This document shows positions 55,739 to 64,000 of a stretch of 64,000 nt of DNA, in pieces. The position numbers and the translations under genes are program-made. Origin of the DNA: Halorubrum coriense DSM 10284 (lineage in GTDB: Archaea > Halobacteriota > Halobacteria > Halobacteriales > Haloferacaceae); assembly GCF_000337035.1 (NCBI RefSeq), contig NZ_AOJL01000060.1:303072-367071 (forward strand), read 5' to 3'. How positions within the stretch are numbered: position 1 is the stretch's first letter; every line of letters begins with the position of its first letter. The notes under the pieces were generated by a model. That model was not told the origin of the DNA, did no database searches, and was given only the letters and a program-made list of their open reading frames with translations.

Positions 55739-56653
55739 ATGACAAAGGTCAGCGTTATCGGTGCGGCGGGGACCGTCGGAGCCGCGGCCGGCTACAACCT
55801 CGCGCTGCGCGACGTGGTCGACGAGCTCGTCTTCGTCGACATTCCGGACCAGCGCGAGACGACGATCGGACAGGCCGCGGACGCGAACCACGGCGTCGCG
55901 TACGACTCGAACACGACCGTCCGGCAGGGCGAGTACGAGGACACCGCCGGCTCGGACGTCGTCGTGATCACGGCCGGCATCCCGCGCAAGGAGGGACAGA
56001 CCCGGATCGACCTCGCCGGCGACAACGCGCCGATCATGGAGGACATCGGCTCCTCCATCGCCGAGCACAACGACGACTTCGTCACCGTCACCACCTCGAA
56101 CCCGGTCGACCTGCTCAACCGCCACCTCTACGAGGCGGGCGACCGCGACCGCCACAAGGTGGTCGGCTTCGGCGGGCGGCTCGACTCCGCGCGCTTCCGC
56201 TACGTCCTCTCGCAGCGCTTCGACGCGCCCGTCCGGAACGTCGAGGCGACGATCCTCGGCGAGCACGGCGACGCGCAGGCGCCCGTCTTCTCGAAGGTGC
56301 GCGTGGACGGTCGCGACCCAGCGTTCGACGCCGACGAGAAAGAGCAGATCCTCGCGGACCTCCAGGAGTCCGCGATGGACGTGATCAGCCGGAAGGGCGC
56401 GACGCAGTGGGGGCCGGCGACGGGCGTCGCCCACACCGTCGAGGCGATCCTCAACGACACCGGCGAGGTGCTCCCCTGCTCGGTCGTGCTCGACGGCGAG
56501 TACGGCTACGACGACACCGCGCTCGGCGTGCCCGCGAAGCTCGGCTCGAACGGCGTCAAGGAGGTCGTCGAGTGGGACCTCGACGAGTACGAGTCCGACC
56601 TGCTCGACGAGGCCGCCGAGAAGCTCTCCGAGCAGTACGAGAAGATCGCGTAA
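55739..56653 (+). CDS. mdh: Malate dehydrogenase
   Basis: A 304-residue NAD-dependent enzyme of the TCA cycle, converting malate to oxaloacetate. The NAD fold is [18 protein letters not shown] (GxxGxxG) with Asp at the end of strand 2 (VFVDIPD). The substrate loop is [20 protein letters not shown], with Arg in the position that selects malate over lactate. The active site His is in [15 protein letters not shown]. Length matches halophilic MDH. Confidence 0.97.
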   Translation: MTKVSVIGAAGTVGAAAGYNLALRDVVDELVFVDIPDQRETTIGQAADANHGVAYDSNTTVRQGEYEDTAGSDVVVITAGIPRKEGQTRIDLAGDNAPIMEDIGSSIAEHNDDFVTVTTSNPVDLLNRHLYEAGDRDRHKVVGFGGRLDSARFRYVLSQRFDAPVRNVEATILGEHGDAQAPVFSKVRVDGRDPAFDADEKEQILADLQESAMDVISRKGATQWGPATGVAHTVEAILNDTGEVLPCSVVLDGEYGYDDTALGVPAKLGSNGVKEVVEWDLDEYESDLLDEAAEKLSEQYEKIA

Positions 56654-56711
56654 GAGCGCGGTCGCCGTCACCACCACCGTCTTTTTATCGCTGCCGCGCG
56701 CTCGTCGGGGC

Positions 56712-56900
56712 ATGAACCGCGCCGAGGTCGACACCGACGACCTCCTGAAGGTCGTGTTGCTGCTCGTCGTCGCGTGGCTTCTTCTGGAGATCGTCGAGAC
56801 CGTCCTCGACATCGCCTCGTGGCTCTTCGACGCGCTCCCGGCGCTGATCGGGGTCGCGCTCGTCGTCGTGATCGCCTTACGGCTCACCGACCGGATCTGA
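56712..56900 (+). CDS. Small two-helix membrane protein (62 aa)
   Basis: Two hydrophobic segments: LLKVVLLLVVAWLLLEIVET (~11-30) and ALPALIGVALVVVIALRLTD (~42-60) with an acidic N-terminus. Many haloarchaea have such small membrane proteins next to housekeeping genes; function unknown. Confidence 0.72.
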   Translation: MNRAEVDTDDLLKVVLLLVVAWLLLEIVETVLDIASWLFDALPALIGVALVVVIALRLTDRI

Positions 56901-56913
56901 GGCGGTGGGTCCA

Positions 56914-57501
56914 GTGTTCAGTCTCAACGTGCCGTTACCGACCTCCGTCGACCGTCTCGCGAGCGATCTCCACCCGAAACTCACGGGGTTCGACCGGGTC
57001 CGCGACCGCCGCACACTCGTCTGTAAGCGCTTCGGCGTCGACGACGTTCGAAGCGAGGAGCGCGGGAGAGGTGGCGAGCGCCGCGGAGACGGCGAACGCG
57101 GAGCGTCTCGGGGGGCCCCGCCCCGGCAGCGGGCGCTCGACCGCGTACGCGAGCGTCTCCGTCGGCCGCTCGCGGCCGCCGATCCCTTCGAAGTCGCCGT
57201 GACCGGCGTCGACGTCTTCGACGCGCCGCGGTCGGGGTCGCGGCCGGTATTGTACCTCGCGGTCGAGAGCGACGGACTCGTTCGGCTCCACCGGCGGCTC
57301 TGCGCGGCGTTCGGCGTGGTCGAGGGTATCGAGGGCGACGACTACGTGCCGCACGTGACGCTGGCGCGGGGCGGCGACCCCGGACCGGGCGCGGTCGCCG
57401 ACCTCGTCGCCGCCGAGTTCGACCCGATCCGATGGCGCGTCCACGCGCTCGACGTGTGGGACCCGGAGTACCGGGAGCCGGCCGCGACGATCGACCTGTA
57501 G
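56914..57501 (+). CDS. 2'-5' RNA ligase/phosphodiesterase-family protein with altered first active-site His
   Basis: A 195-residue 2H-phosphoesterase fold. The second HxT motif is intact (VPHVTLARG). The position of the first motif reads RDRRTLVCKR where relatives, from memory, have RHTLVVKR, so its His is replaced by Arg. The protein has an extra Arg/Gly-rich insert ([12 protein letters not shown]...). Start at GTG before FSLNVPLP is preferred over one 9 nt upstream. Function may be RNA-related but catalysis is doubtful. Confidence 0.75.
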   Translation: MFSLNVPLPTSVDRLASDLHPKLTGFDRVRDRRTLVCKRFGVDDVRSEERGRGGERRGDGERGASRGAPPRQRALDRVRERLRRPLAAADPFEVAVTGVDVFDAPRSGSRPVLYLAVESDGLVRLHRRLCAAFGVVEGIEGDDYVPHVTLARGGDPGPGAVADLVAAEFDPIRWRVHALDVWDPEYREPAATIDL

Positions 57502-57547
57502 GGCGGCCGGTGGACCCCGCCCGGACCGTGCCCGACGACGGGCGCGA

Positions 57548-58255
57548 TCAGGCCTCCGAGCGGCGGACGCCGCGCAGACAGAGGAACACCGGTTCCCGGG
57601 CGGTCCGTTCGTACTCCTCCGGGGCGGCCTCGCGGAACGCCTCGGTCGGCCGCGGCTCCCGGAGGGCGTCGAGGCGGAACCCGGCGTCGAGCAGGGGGCC
57701 GACCATCTCGTCGAGCGGCCGCCTGTACAGCGCGGGGCCGACGTCGAACTCCGCCTCCCGGGGCTCGACGTCGAAGTAGTTCGACGCGGCCTCGCGGTTG
57801 ACTTCCGAGGCGGGGTGACCGACGGAGACCACGAGGAAGCCGCCCGGGCGGAGCACGCGGGCGAACTCCTCGAAGGGGGCGCGCCAGTCTTCGACGTAAT
57901 CGAGCACGCCCGAGCAGACGACGCCGTCGAAGGCGTCTGCGTCGGCGAACGTCAGGGGTTCAGCGACGTCCGCGCGGTGGACCGACGCGTCGTCGCCGAG
58001 GCGGGCGCGCGCCCGCTCGACCATCGCCTCGCTGACGTCGCAGCCGACGACCTCGGCGCCCCGCTCGCCGAGCCACTCGGCGTACCGGCCCGCGCCGCAG
58101 CCGGCGTCCAGGACCCGGCGGCCGTCGACCTCGGGGATCAGCGCGGTCGTCGCCGGGAACTCGTGGTGCGCGTTGTGCGGCTGCGCCTCCGCGACGGACT
58201 CGTACTCGTCGGCTATCGCGTCGTACGCGTCGGCTATCGCGTCGCGCGAGGGCAT
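57548..58255 (-). CDS. Class I SAM-dependent methyltransferase
   Basis: A 235-residue protein: motif I is VLDAGCGAGRYAEWLGERGA, motif II EVVGCDVSEAMVERARARL, motif IV FDGVVCSGVLDYVED, and LRPGGFLVVSVGHP after it. The N-terminus (DAIADAYDAIADEYE) has a repeated DAIA/DAYD pattern. A small molecule or protein substrate cannot be named. It stands before a P450 cluster on the same strand. Start chosen at MPSRDAIAD. Confidence 0.88.
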   Translation of the reverse strand: MPSRDAIADAYDAIADEYESVAEAQPHNAHHEFPATTALIPEVDGRRVLDAGCGAGRYAEWLGERGAEVVGCDVSEAMVERARARLGDDASVHRADVAEPLTFADADAFDGVVCSGVLDYVEDWRAPFEEFARVLRPGGFLVVSVGHPASEVNREAASNYFDVEPREAEFDVGPALYRRPLDEMVGPLLDAGFRLDALREPRPTEAFREAAPEEYERTAREPVFLCLRGVRRSEA

Positions 58256-58350
58256 CGATCGGTGTTCTCGGCGGCGGGGGTAAAATGGGTTCGAGCCGAA
58301 CGGTCGGCGAGGGCGCGTCGCGTCGCCCGGCGCTCGACCGGAGGGAGCGA

Positions 58351-58572
58351 CTACGGCTCGTCGACCGCGTCCGGTTCCGCGACCGCGTGGTGCGGTCCCA
58401 CCGGCCCGTGCGTCGGACAGACGCCGGCGATGGGGGTCGCGTTGAGACAGCAGGCGCGCCGTCCGCTCGCGACGAGACCGCTGGAGAGCGGATCGCCGCA
58501 CCGGGCGCAGTACACGTCGGCGTCGCCCCCGTCGCTCGCGTCGGTGGGGGTCGCCTCGTCTGCGCTCGCCAT
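58351..58572 (-). CDS. Small Cys-rich zinc-binding protein (73 aa)
   Basis: A disordered acidic N-terminus is followed by CARC, a CC pair, and a later Cys with His (VCPTHGPVGPHHAV), consistent with a zinc ribbon. It ends just 3 nt before the P450 gene begins on the same strand, so it is probably downstream in a shared transcript. Function unknown. Confidence 0.68.
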   Translation of the reverse strand: MASADEATPTDASDGGDADVYCARCGDPLSSGLVASGRRACCLNATPIAGVCPTHGPVGPHHAVAEPDAVDEP

Positions 58573-58575
58573 CCC

Positions 58576-60006
58576 TCAGCGCTCGCGGATCCGCATCGGG
58601 ACCGGGTGGTTCGGATGCATCGTGAGCGAGCCGCGCAGCGAGAGGTCCGGCCCCTCGTAGTCGAGCTCGTACCGCGAGCAGATCTCCGCGAGGATGATCT
58701 TCGCCTCCAACAGCGAGAACGCCTTCCCGATACAGTGGCGCGGGCCGCCGCCGAAGGGGAAGAAGGCGAACCGGGGGCGCTCGCTCCGCCGCTGGGGGGC
58801 CCAGCGGTCCGGGTCGAACGCGTCGGGGTCGTCGTACCACCGCTCGGACCGGTGGACGACCCACTGCGACACCATCAGCGCGGAGCCCTCGGGGATCCGG
58901 TACCCCCCCAGTTTCACGTCGAGCTTCGGCTCGCGGAACAGCGTGTAGACGGGCGGGTAGAGGCGCATCGACTCGTTGAGCACGCGCTCGGTGTACGCCA
59001 TGTCGCGGACGTCGGCCGCGGTGGGGGAACTGCGACCGCTCCCGGTCGCGTCGTCCGCTGCGCGACCGCTCCCGGTCGCCGCCTCGGCCTCGCGCTCGAC
59101 CTCGCGGCGGGCCTCGGGGTGGTTCGAGAGCAGGTAGAACGTGTACGTCAGCGCGAGCGCGGTCGTGTCGTGGCCGGCGAGCAGCATCGTCACCAGCTCG
59201 TCGCGGAGGTTCTCGTCGGTCTGCTCGCCGCGGTCGCGGGCGCGCAGGAGGACGGAAAGCAGGTCCATCGGCAGGTCCCCGTCGCCGTCTCCGGCGGGGC
59301 CGGGCACCGCGACGCCCTCCGAGCCGGCGGGGTCGACGCTCGGGTCGCGCTCCGTGCCCCGGCGGCGGTCGACGATCCCGTCGATCACCGATTCGAGGGT
59401 GTCGATCGCGGCGTCGAACTCGCGGTTCTCGCGGGTCGGCACCCAGTTCGGGATCAGGAACCGCCGCGGGTCGGGCTCGAAGCGCGCGCCGAGCGGCTCC
59501 AGGTTCTCTTGAACGGTCTTCACCTCCTCGTCGGTGATGTCGGCCCCGAACATCGCCGAGACGATGATCTTCACGGTGAGTCGGGCGACCTCCAGCTGGA
59601 TGTCGACGACGTCGCCGTCGTTCCAGTCCGCGAGCTGCGACTCGGTGTGCTCGACCATCGTCCCGTCGAGCGCGCCGATCCGGCGGTTGTGGAACGAGGG
59701 GTTCGCGAGCTTGCGCTGGCGCTGCCACGTGTCGCCGTCGCTCATGAGGAGGCCGTCGCCGAGCAGCGTGTCCATCGCGTCGTCGCCGAACTGGGGTTTC
59801 CGGTAGCGTTCGGCGTCGGCGACGAGCACGCGCTCGATGTCGGCGGGGTTCGTGAGCAGGTACGTCTCGCGGGGACCGAGGTCGAGCCGCACCACGTCGC
59901 CGTAGCTGTCGGCGCAGGCGCGCAGGAAGTCGAAGGGGTCGTCGGCGAACTGGCGACCGTTCCCGAAGAGCGGGTCGCCGAGCGGCCCGGGCGGCGTGAC
60001 GGACAT
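58576..60006 (-). CDS. Cytochrome P450
   Basis: A 476-residue heme monooxygenase. I-helix: LVTMLLAGHDTTALALTYTF. ExxR helix: YTERVLNESMRLYPPVY. Heme-binding loop: FFPFGGGPRHCIGKAFSLLE with the Cys ligand. The region before the ExxR helix contains a duplicated ATGSGR segment around a variable insert. P450s in haloarchaea act on lipids or secondary metabolites, with an unknown redox partner. Substrate not predictable. Confidence 0.95.
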   Translation of the reverse strand: MSVTPPGPLGDPLFGNGRQFADDPFDFLRACADSYGDVVRLDLGPRETYLLTNPADIERVLVADAERYRKPQFGDDAMDTLLGDGLLMSDGDTWQRQRKLANPSFHNRRIGALDGTMVEHTESQLADWNDGDVVDIQLEVARLTVKIIVSAMFGADITDEEVKTVQENLEPLGARFEPDPRRFLIPNWVPTRENREFDAAIDTLESVIDGIVDRRRGTERDPSVDPAGSEGVAVPGPAGDGDGDLPMDLLSVLLRARDRGEQTDENLRDELVTMLLAGHDTTALALTYTFYLLSNHPEARREVEREAEAATGSGRAADDATGSGRSSPTAADVRDMAYTERVLNESMRLYPPVYTLFREPKLDVKLGGYRIPEGSALMVSQWVVHRSERWYDDPDAFDPDRWAPQRRSERPRFAFFPFGGGPRHCIGKAFSLLEAKIILAEICSRYELDYEGPDLSLRGSLTMHPNHPVPMRIRER

Positions 60007-60109
60007 ACTATTTCTGGGGGTCGAGCGAGGTTAAACGTTCGGCGGGACCGGGAGGACGGGCGAGCGGAAACCGACGGTGCGGGGCCGGAAGGAGGGGCCG
60101 GAGAGAGAG

Positions 60110-61723
60110 TTACCGGGCGTCCAACTGCTCGACGCGGGCGATCAGCTCGTCGACGGCGGCTTCCTGATCGTCGGTGGCGTCGACGATGCGCTCGGTCGCG
60201 TCTTCGGTGCGGTCGGAGCGCTCGCGGACCGCCTCCAGCGACGAGGTGAGCTCCTCGACGGTCGCGGCCTGGTCGTCGGTGGTGCGCGCGACCTCCGCGA
60301 CGCCCGCGGCCGCCTCGTCGACGGCGTCGGCGATCTCTTCGAGCGAGTCGAGGACCGTCTCGATCTCGGTCCCGGCGTCCTCGATCCGGTCGTGGGAGCG
60401 CTCGACGGCGGTCGTGGTCTCTGCGGACTGCGCCTGGAGCTTGTCGAGGCTCTCCGTGATCTCCTCGGTGTAGCCGCGGGTCTCGTCGGCGAGCTTCTTC
60501 ACCTCCTCGGCGACGACCGCGAAGCCGTCACCACCCTCGCCGGCGCGGGCGGCCTCGATGTTCGCGTTCAGGGCGAGCAGGTTCGTCTGCTCGGCCACGT
60601 CGGAGATGACCTCGATGACCTCCTCGATGTCGTCCATGCGCTCGGAGAGCGCGCCGACGCTCTCGACGAGTTCGTCGCCGATCTCGACGACGTCGTCGGT
60701 CGCCTCGCGGGCGTCCTCGCTCGCGTCTAACCCCTCGTCGGCGGCGTCGGCGGCCGCGACCGCGGCGGTGTCGACCTCGTCGGCCGTCGCCGCGACCTCC
60801 TCCATCCCCGCGGAGAACGACTGCATCTCCGAGACGCTCTCTTCGAGGAGCTCGTTCTGCTCGTCGACGTTCTCGGCGATGTCGGCGGCCGCGGCGCTCG
60901 CCTCCTCGACCGTCTCGTCGAGGTCGCGCGCCTTCGCGTGGACGCCCGAAGAGAGCTGGTCGAGGTTGTCGGCCATCCCGTTGACGACGTCGATCACGCG
61001 GACCAGCTCGTTGTCGAGGTGTTCGAAGGCGTCGCGCCGGGCGGCCCGGGCGTCGAGGTTCCCCTCGCCGATCGCCTCCGCGGTCTCCCGCACCTCGGAC
61101 ACCAGCTCGCTCGTCGCGTCCCGCTCGTTCACGGTCTCCGTGCGGTCGACGACGACCTCCGTCACGCCGACCAGTTCGCCGTCGTCGCCGTACAGCGCGG
61201 TCGCCGTGAACTCGATGTGACGCCTGTCGCCGTGGCGGTCGACCATCGTGCTGGCGTCGCGGTAGCGGTCCCGCGCGGAGTCGCACGGCTCGACGTCGTA
61301 CGCCTCGTCGGCGTTCTCGGGCGCGTCGAGCACCTTGTCCGCGAGCGTGTCGGCCCGCCGGCCGTCGGGGTAGAACAGCTCGGAGACGTGGCCGTGGCCG
61401 ACCGCCTCGTCGCGCTCGACGCCGGTGAGCGACACGATCGACTCGTTCCACTCGGCGACGTTGCCGTCGGTGTCGAGGATGAACGTCGGGATGCTCGTGG
61501 CGTCGAACACCTGCTCGAAGCCGGCACCCGCGAGGGTTCCCGCGCGGTCGACGCCCGCCTCCTCGGTCACCGTGTGCGCTTCGACGCTCTCGTCGCCCGG
61601 AGTCCCGCCGGTCGGTCCGGCGGAATCGGCCCCGTCCTCGACGACGACCCCTCCGTCGGGAACCGAGCGGGAGTCGCCCCCGCGTCCGAGTACCCGCCAC
61701 AGACGCTCGCGAAGTCCCGTCAT
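60110..61723 (-). CDS. Cytoplasmic methyl-accepting chemotaxis transducer with PAS domain
   Basis: A 537-residue soluble transducer without transmembrane helices. A disordered N-terminus precedes a PAS domain ([20 protein letters not shown]). The signalling domain has the hairpin tip [20 protein letters not shown] and long coiled coils with Glu/Ala-rich methylation-type helices. It relays cytoplasmic signals to CheW/CheA and thus the archaellum motor. Start chosen at MTGLRERLW. Confidence 0.94.
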   Translation of the reverse strand: MTGLRERLWRVLGRGGDSRSVPDGGVVVEDGADSAGPTGGTPGDESVEAHTVTEEAGVDRAGTLAGAGFEQVFDATSIPTFILDTDGNVAEWNESIVSLTGVERDEAVGHGHVSELFYPDGRRADTLADKVLDAPENADEAYDVEPCDSARDRYRDASTMVDRHGDRRHIEFTATALYGDDGELVGVTEVVVDRTETVNERDATSELVSEVRETAEAIGEGNLDARAARRDAFEHLDNELVRVIDVVNGMADNLDQLSSGVHAKARDLDETVEEASAAAADIAENVDEQNELLEESVSEMQSFSAGMEEVAATADEVDTAAVAAADAADEGLDASEDAREATDDVVEIGDELVESVGALSERMDDIEEVIEVISDVAEQTNLLALNANIEAARAGEGGDGFAVVAEEVKKLADETRGYTEEITESLDKLQAQSAETTTAVERSHDRIEDAGTEIETVLDSLEEIADAVDEAAAGVAEVARTTDDQAATVEELTSSLEAVRERSDRTEDATERIVDATDDQEAAVDELIARVEQLDAR

Positions 61724-61859
61724 AACTACGTCACGCTTTCCCAACCGGCGACATAAACCGCACGTCCCGGGATTCACGTCTGATAATTCGAGTGACCGAC
61801 GGCGCGGTCGCGGGCCCGCAGCGTTCAATGGCGTCGGGCGGCTACGGCGATCCGAGACG

Positions 61860-63650
61860 ATGGACGCCGACGCGGTGCGCGAGCGGGCCGGAGACCTCCC
61901 GACGGAGCCGGGGGTCTACCAGTTCCGGGCGGCCGAGACGACGCTGTACGTCGGGAAGGCGCTCGACCTCCGCGACCGGGTGCGGTCGTACGCGGACCCG
62001 CGCTCGGGCCGGATCCGCGGGATGGTCGAGCGCGCGGACCGGATCGAGTTCGCGGTCACTGACACGGAGACGCAGGCGCTGCTCTTGGAGGCGAACCTCA
62101 TCAAGCGGCTCCGGCCGCGGTACAACGTCCGGCTGAAAGACGACAAGTCGTACCCGCTCGTCGCCTTCTCCGACCACGAGGTGCCGCGGATCGAGGTGAC
62201 CCGCGACCCCGAGGCGGGCGCGGTCGCGTACGGACCCTTCACCGACGTGGGGCGCGTCGAGACCGTCGTGAAGGCCGTCCGCGACGAGTACCGGCTGCGC
62301 GGCTGTTCGGACCACAAGTACGACGGCCGCGAGCGCCCCTGCCTCGACTACGAGATGGGCATCTGCTCGGCCCCGTGTACCGGCGAGATATCCCCGGCGG
62401 CGTACGCCGAGGACGTGGCCGCCGCGCGCCGCTTCTTCGAGGGCGAGACGGGCGTCCTCGCGGACCCCCTTCGACGCCGGATGGAGGCCGCGGCCGAGGC
62501 GAACGAGTTCGAGCGCGCCGCGAACCTCCGGGACCGCCTCGAGGCGGTCGAGGCGTTCCACGGCGAGGGCGGCGAGGCGGTCAGCGACCGGAGCGACGAC
62601 CGCACCGTCGACGTGCTGGCGGCCGCGGTGGAGGGCGACACCGCCCGGGTGGCCCGACTCCACAGCGAGCGCGGGCAGCTGGTCGACCGGAGCCGGCACC
62701 AGTTGGACGCGGCGGCGGTGGCGGACGCGGCCGGAGCGGAGGACCCCGACGGCGACGCGACCCCCGCCGAGCCCGACGCCAACACCCCGGCGGCCGTCCT
62801 CGCGGCGTTCCTCGCGCAGTACTACGCCGAGCGGGAGTTCCCGGACGCGGTCCTCCTCGCCGAGCGGCCCGCCGACCCGGACGTGGTCGACTGGCTGGAG
62901 CGCGAGGGCGTCGCGGTCCGGGTCCCGGGCGCGGGCCGCGAGGCGAAGCTCGTCGAGCTCGCGCTGAAGAACGCCCGGAAGCGCGGCGGCCGCGACGACC
63001 CCGTGGGCGCGCTCGGCGACCGGCTCGGGGTCCCCCGCCCCGAGCGCGTCGAGGGGTTCGACGTGAGCCACGCGCAGGGGACCGCCGTGGTCGGCTCCGA
63101 CGTGTGCTTCGTCGACGGCAGCGCGGAGACCGCCGACTACCGGCGGAAGAAGCTCACCGAGCGCAACGACGACTACGCGAACATGCGCGAGCTGATCCGG
63201 TGGCGCGCCGAGCGCGCGCTCGCCGGCGAGGACGACCGCCCCGACCCGGACCTCCTCCTCATCGACGGCGGCGACGGGCAACTGGGGGCCGCCCGCGACG
63301 CGCTCGCGGAGACCGGGTGGGACGTGCCCGCCGTCGCGCTCGCGAAGGCGGAGGAGCTGGTCGTCACCCCGACCGGGACCCGGCGCTGGGACGACGACGC
63401 GCCCGAGCTCCACCTGCTCCAGCGCGTGCGCGACGAGGCGCACCGCTTCGCCGTCTCCTACCACCAGACCGTCCGCGACGAGGTCAAGACGGTCCTCGAC
63501 GACGTGCCGGGGGTCGGTCCCGAGACGCGCCGCCGGCTCCTCCGGCGGTTCGGCTCGGTCGAGAACGTCCGCGACGCCTCCCGCGGCGACCTCACCGACG
63601 TCGACGGCGTCGGCGACGCGACCGCCGACACGCTCCGCGAACGGTTATAA
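61860..63650 (+). CDS. uvrC: Excinuclease ABC subunit C
   Basis: Makes the dual incisions in nucleotide excision repair. The GIY-YIG-type N-terminal nuclease ([20 protein letters not shown]) and the Cys-rich linker ([16 protein letters not shown]) are present. The C-terminal RNase H-like nuclease ([20 protein letters not shown]) precedes a UvrBC-type helix pair, and the tandem HhH domain ([20 protein letters not shown]) is at the end. The 596-residue length is normal. The stop TAA lies inside a TATA-like run just before repeat element copy C. Confidence 0.97.
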   Translation: MDADAVRERAGDLPTEPGVYQFRAAETTLYVGKALDLRDRVRSYADPRSGRIRGMVERADRIEFAVTDTETQALLLEANLIKRLRPRYNVRLKDDKSYPLVAFSDHEVPRIEVTRDPEAGAVAYGPFTDVGRVETVVKAVRDEYRLRGCSDHKYDGRERPCLDYEMGICSAPCTGEISPAAYAEDVAAARRFFEGETGVLADPLRRRMEAAAEANEFERAANLRDRLEAVEAFHGEGGEAVSDRSDDRTVDVLAAAVEGDTARVARLHSERGQLVDRSRHQLDAAAVADAAGAEDPDGDATPAEPDANTPAAVLAAFLAQYYAEREFPDAVLLAERPADPDVVDWLEREGVAVRVPGAGREAKLVELALKNARKRGGRDDPVGALGDRLGVPRPERVEGFDVSHAQGTAVVGSDVCFVDGSAETADYRRKKLTERNDDYANMRELIRWRAERALAGEDDRPDPDLLLIDGGDGQLGAARDALAETGWDVPAVALAKAEELVVTPTGTRRWDDDAPELHLLQRVRDEAHRFAVSYHQTVRDEVKTVLDDVPGVGPETRRRLLRRFGSVENVRDASRGDLTDVDGVGDATADTLRERL

Positions 63651-63666
63651 ATGGACGAGGCGGTGC

Positions 63667-64000
63667 GGTGGCGCGTGCCTGCGAGGCCGCCTCGCGGCCG
63701 AGCAGCACGCGCGAGGGACGCCGCGAACGCCCGCAGGGCGTGAGCGGCGAGGCTGGGGAGGAGTGAGGCGCGGTTGCGGTGCTGTGCCAGGCGGGACACA
63801 AAGGGGCAGCCGGGAGGCGGGCGCAGGCGTTCACGAGAGCGAAGCCCTCGTGAGCCAATCAGAACGCAAAGCGTTCTGATGACGACGTAAGCACTAGAAG
63901 GAGCGAGCGAAGCGAGCGACTGAAGCGCGTGGTTCGAGAGAGCTCCGCTCTCTCGTCATCACGAGACGCCGAAGGCGTCTCGAACGACAGCGAGCGTGCG
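63667..64000 (+). repeat. Dispersed structured non-coding element, copy C (truncated by window end)
   Basis: It begins 16 nt after the uvrC stop with GGTGGCGCGTGCC; GCGCGTGC (63671-63678) pairs with GCACGCGC (63705-63712). GAGGCTGGGGAGG, GTGAGG and the CAAAGGGGCAG block follow, then CAGCCGGGAGGCGGGCGCA (63807-63825). The arm between this and the distal strand is enlarged by hairpins such as AGAACGC-AAA-GCGTTCT and GAGACGCC-GAA-GGCGTCTC. The distal strand begins TGCG at 63997-64000 and is cut by the window end. Confidence 0.72.

Overview
The window is about 70% GC and its proteins are rich in Asp, Glu, Arg and Ala. It carries an intein-bearing MCM helicase, archaeal PheS/PheT, a thermosome subunit, PCNA, Hjc, RIO1 and a HalOD1 protein. 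Many genes have a TATA-like box about 25-31 nt upstream of the start codon, which points to leaderless transcription. All of this indicates a haloarchaeal (class Halobacteria) chromosome, most like Halorubrum. The genus is an inference from style and recalled families, not a computed match.

Layout. 1-6.6 kb: the 3' end of an mcm gene, including most of an intein, followed by a tightly packed cluster of four uncharacterised proteins, a MinD-like ATPase and a degenerate M48-like membrane protein. 6.6-18.5 kb: mostly core metabolism and housekeeping (HalOD1 protein, pheST, a tiny zinc-finger protein, SDR and NmrA-like proteins, UspA, FKBP, and a divergent amino-acid oxidase/ornithine cyclodeaminase pair). 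18.5-23.9 kb: an accessory island ending at tRNA-Arg(CCG). It holds a frameshifted pseudogene, an AT-rich HEPN-like gene, an AT-rich three-helix membrane protein, and a six-gene operon with start/stop overlaps at every junction, of proviral or integrative-element type; no integrase is visible. 23.9-25.6 kb: two facing gene remnants (an RND/MMPL transporter and a TbsP-like regulator) that both lost their 5' halves at the same point. 25.7-64 kb: core chromosome again, with histidine kinases, RimI, PepF, an APC permease with UspA domains, an aminotransferase, TPR and DUF424 proteins, an M20 peptidase, tRNA-Lys(TTT), a LUD protein, thermosome, KH protein/RIO1, Hjc, phosphohexomutase, PCNA, an MFS transporter, malate dehydrogenase, P450, a cytoplasmic transducer and UvrC.

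The most interesting signal is a dispersed non-coding element of about 260-340 nt. It occurs three times in the same orientation (about 30.54, 44.89 and 63.67 kb; the last is cut by the window end). Conserved blocks alternate with variable palindromic inserts, and a 19-bp long-range helix shows compensatory changes between copies. This looks like a repeated structured RNA family. Other leads are the HTH domain inserted in the MCM intein, the HEPN-like gene, the PD-(D/E)XK-like protein in the element operon, the double-truncation scar, and a 44-bp duplication of the tRNA-Lys 3' end.

Functions come from reading motifs and from knowledge of families; no search was run. Start sites were chosen from translational overlaps, TATA spacing and family length.
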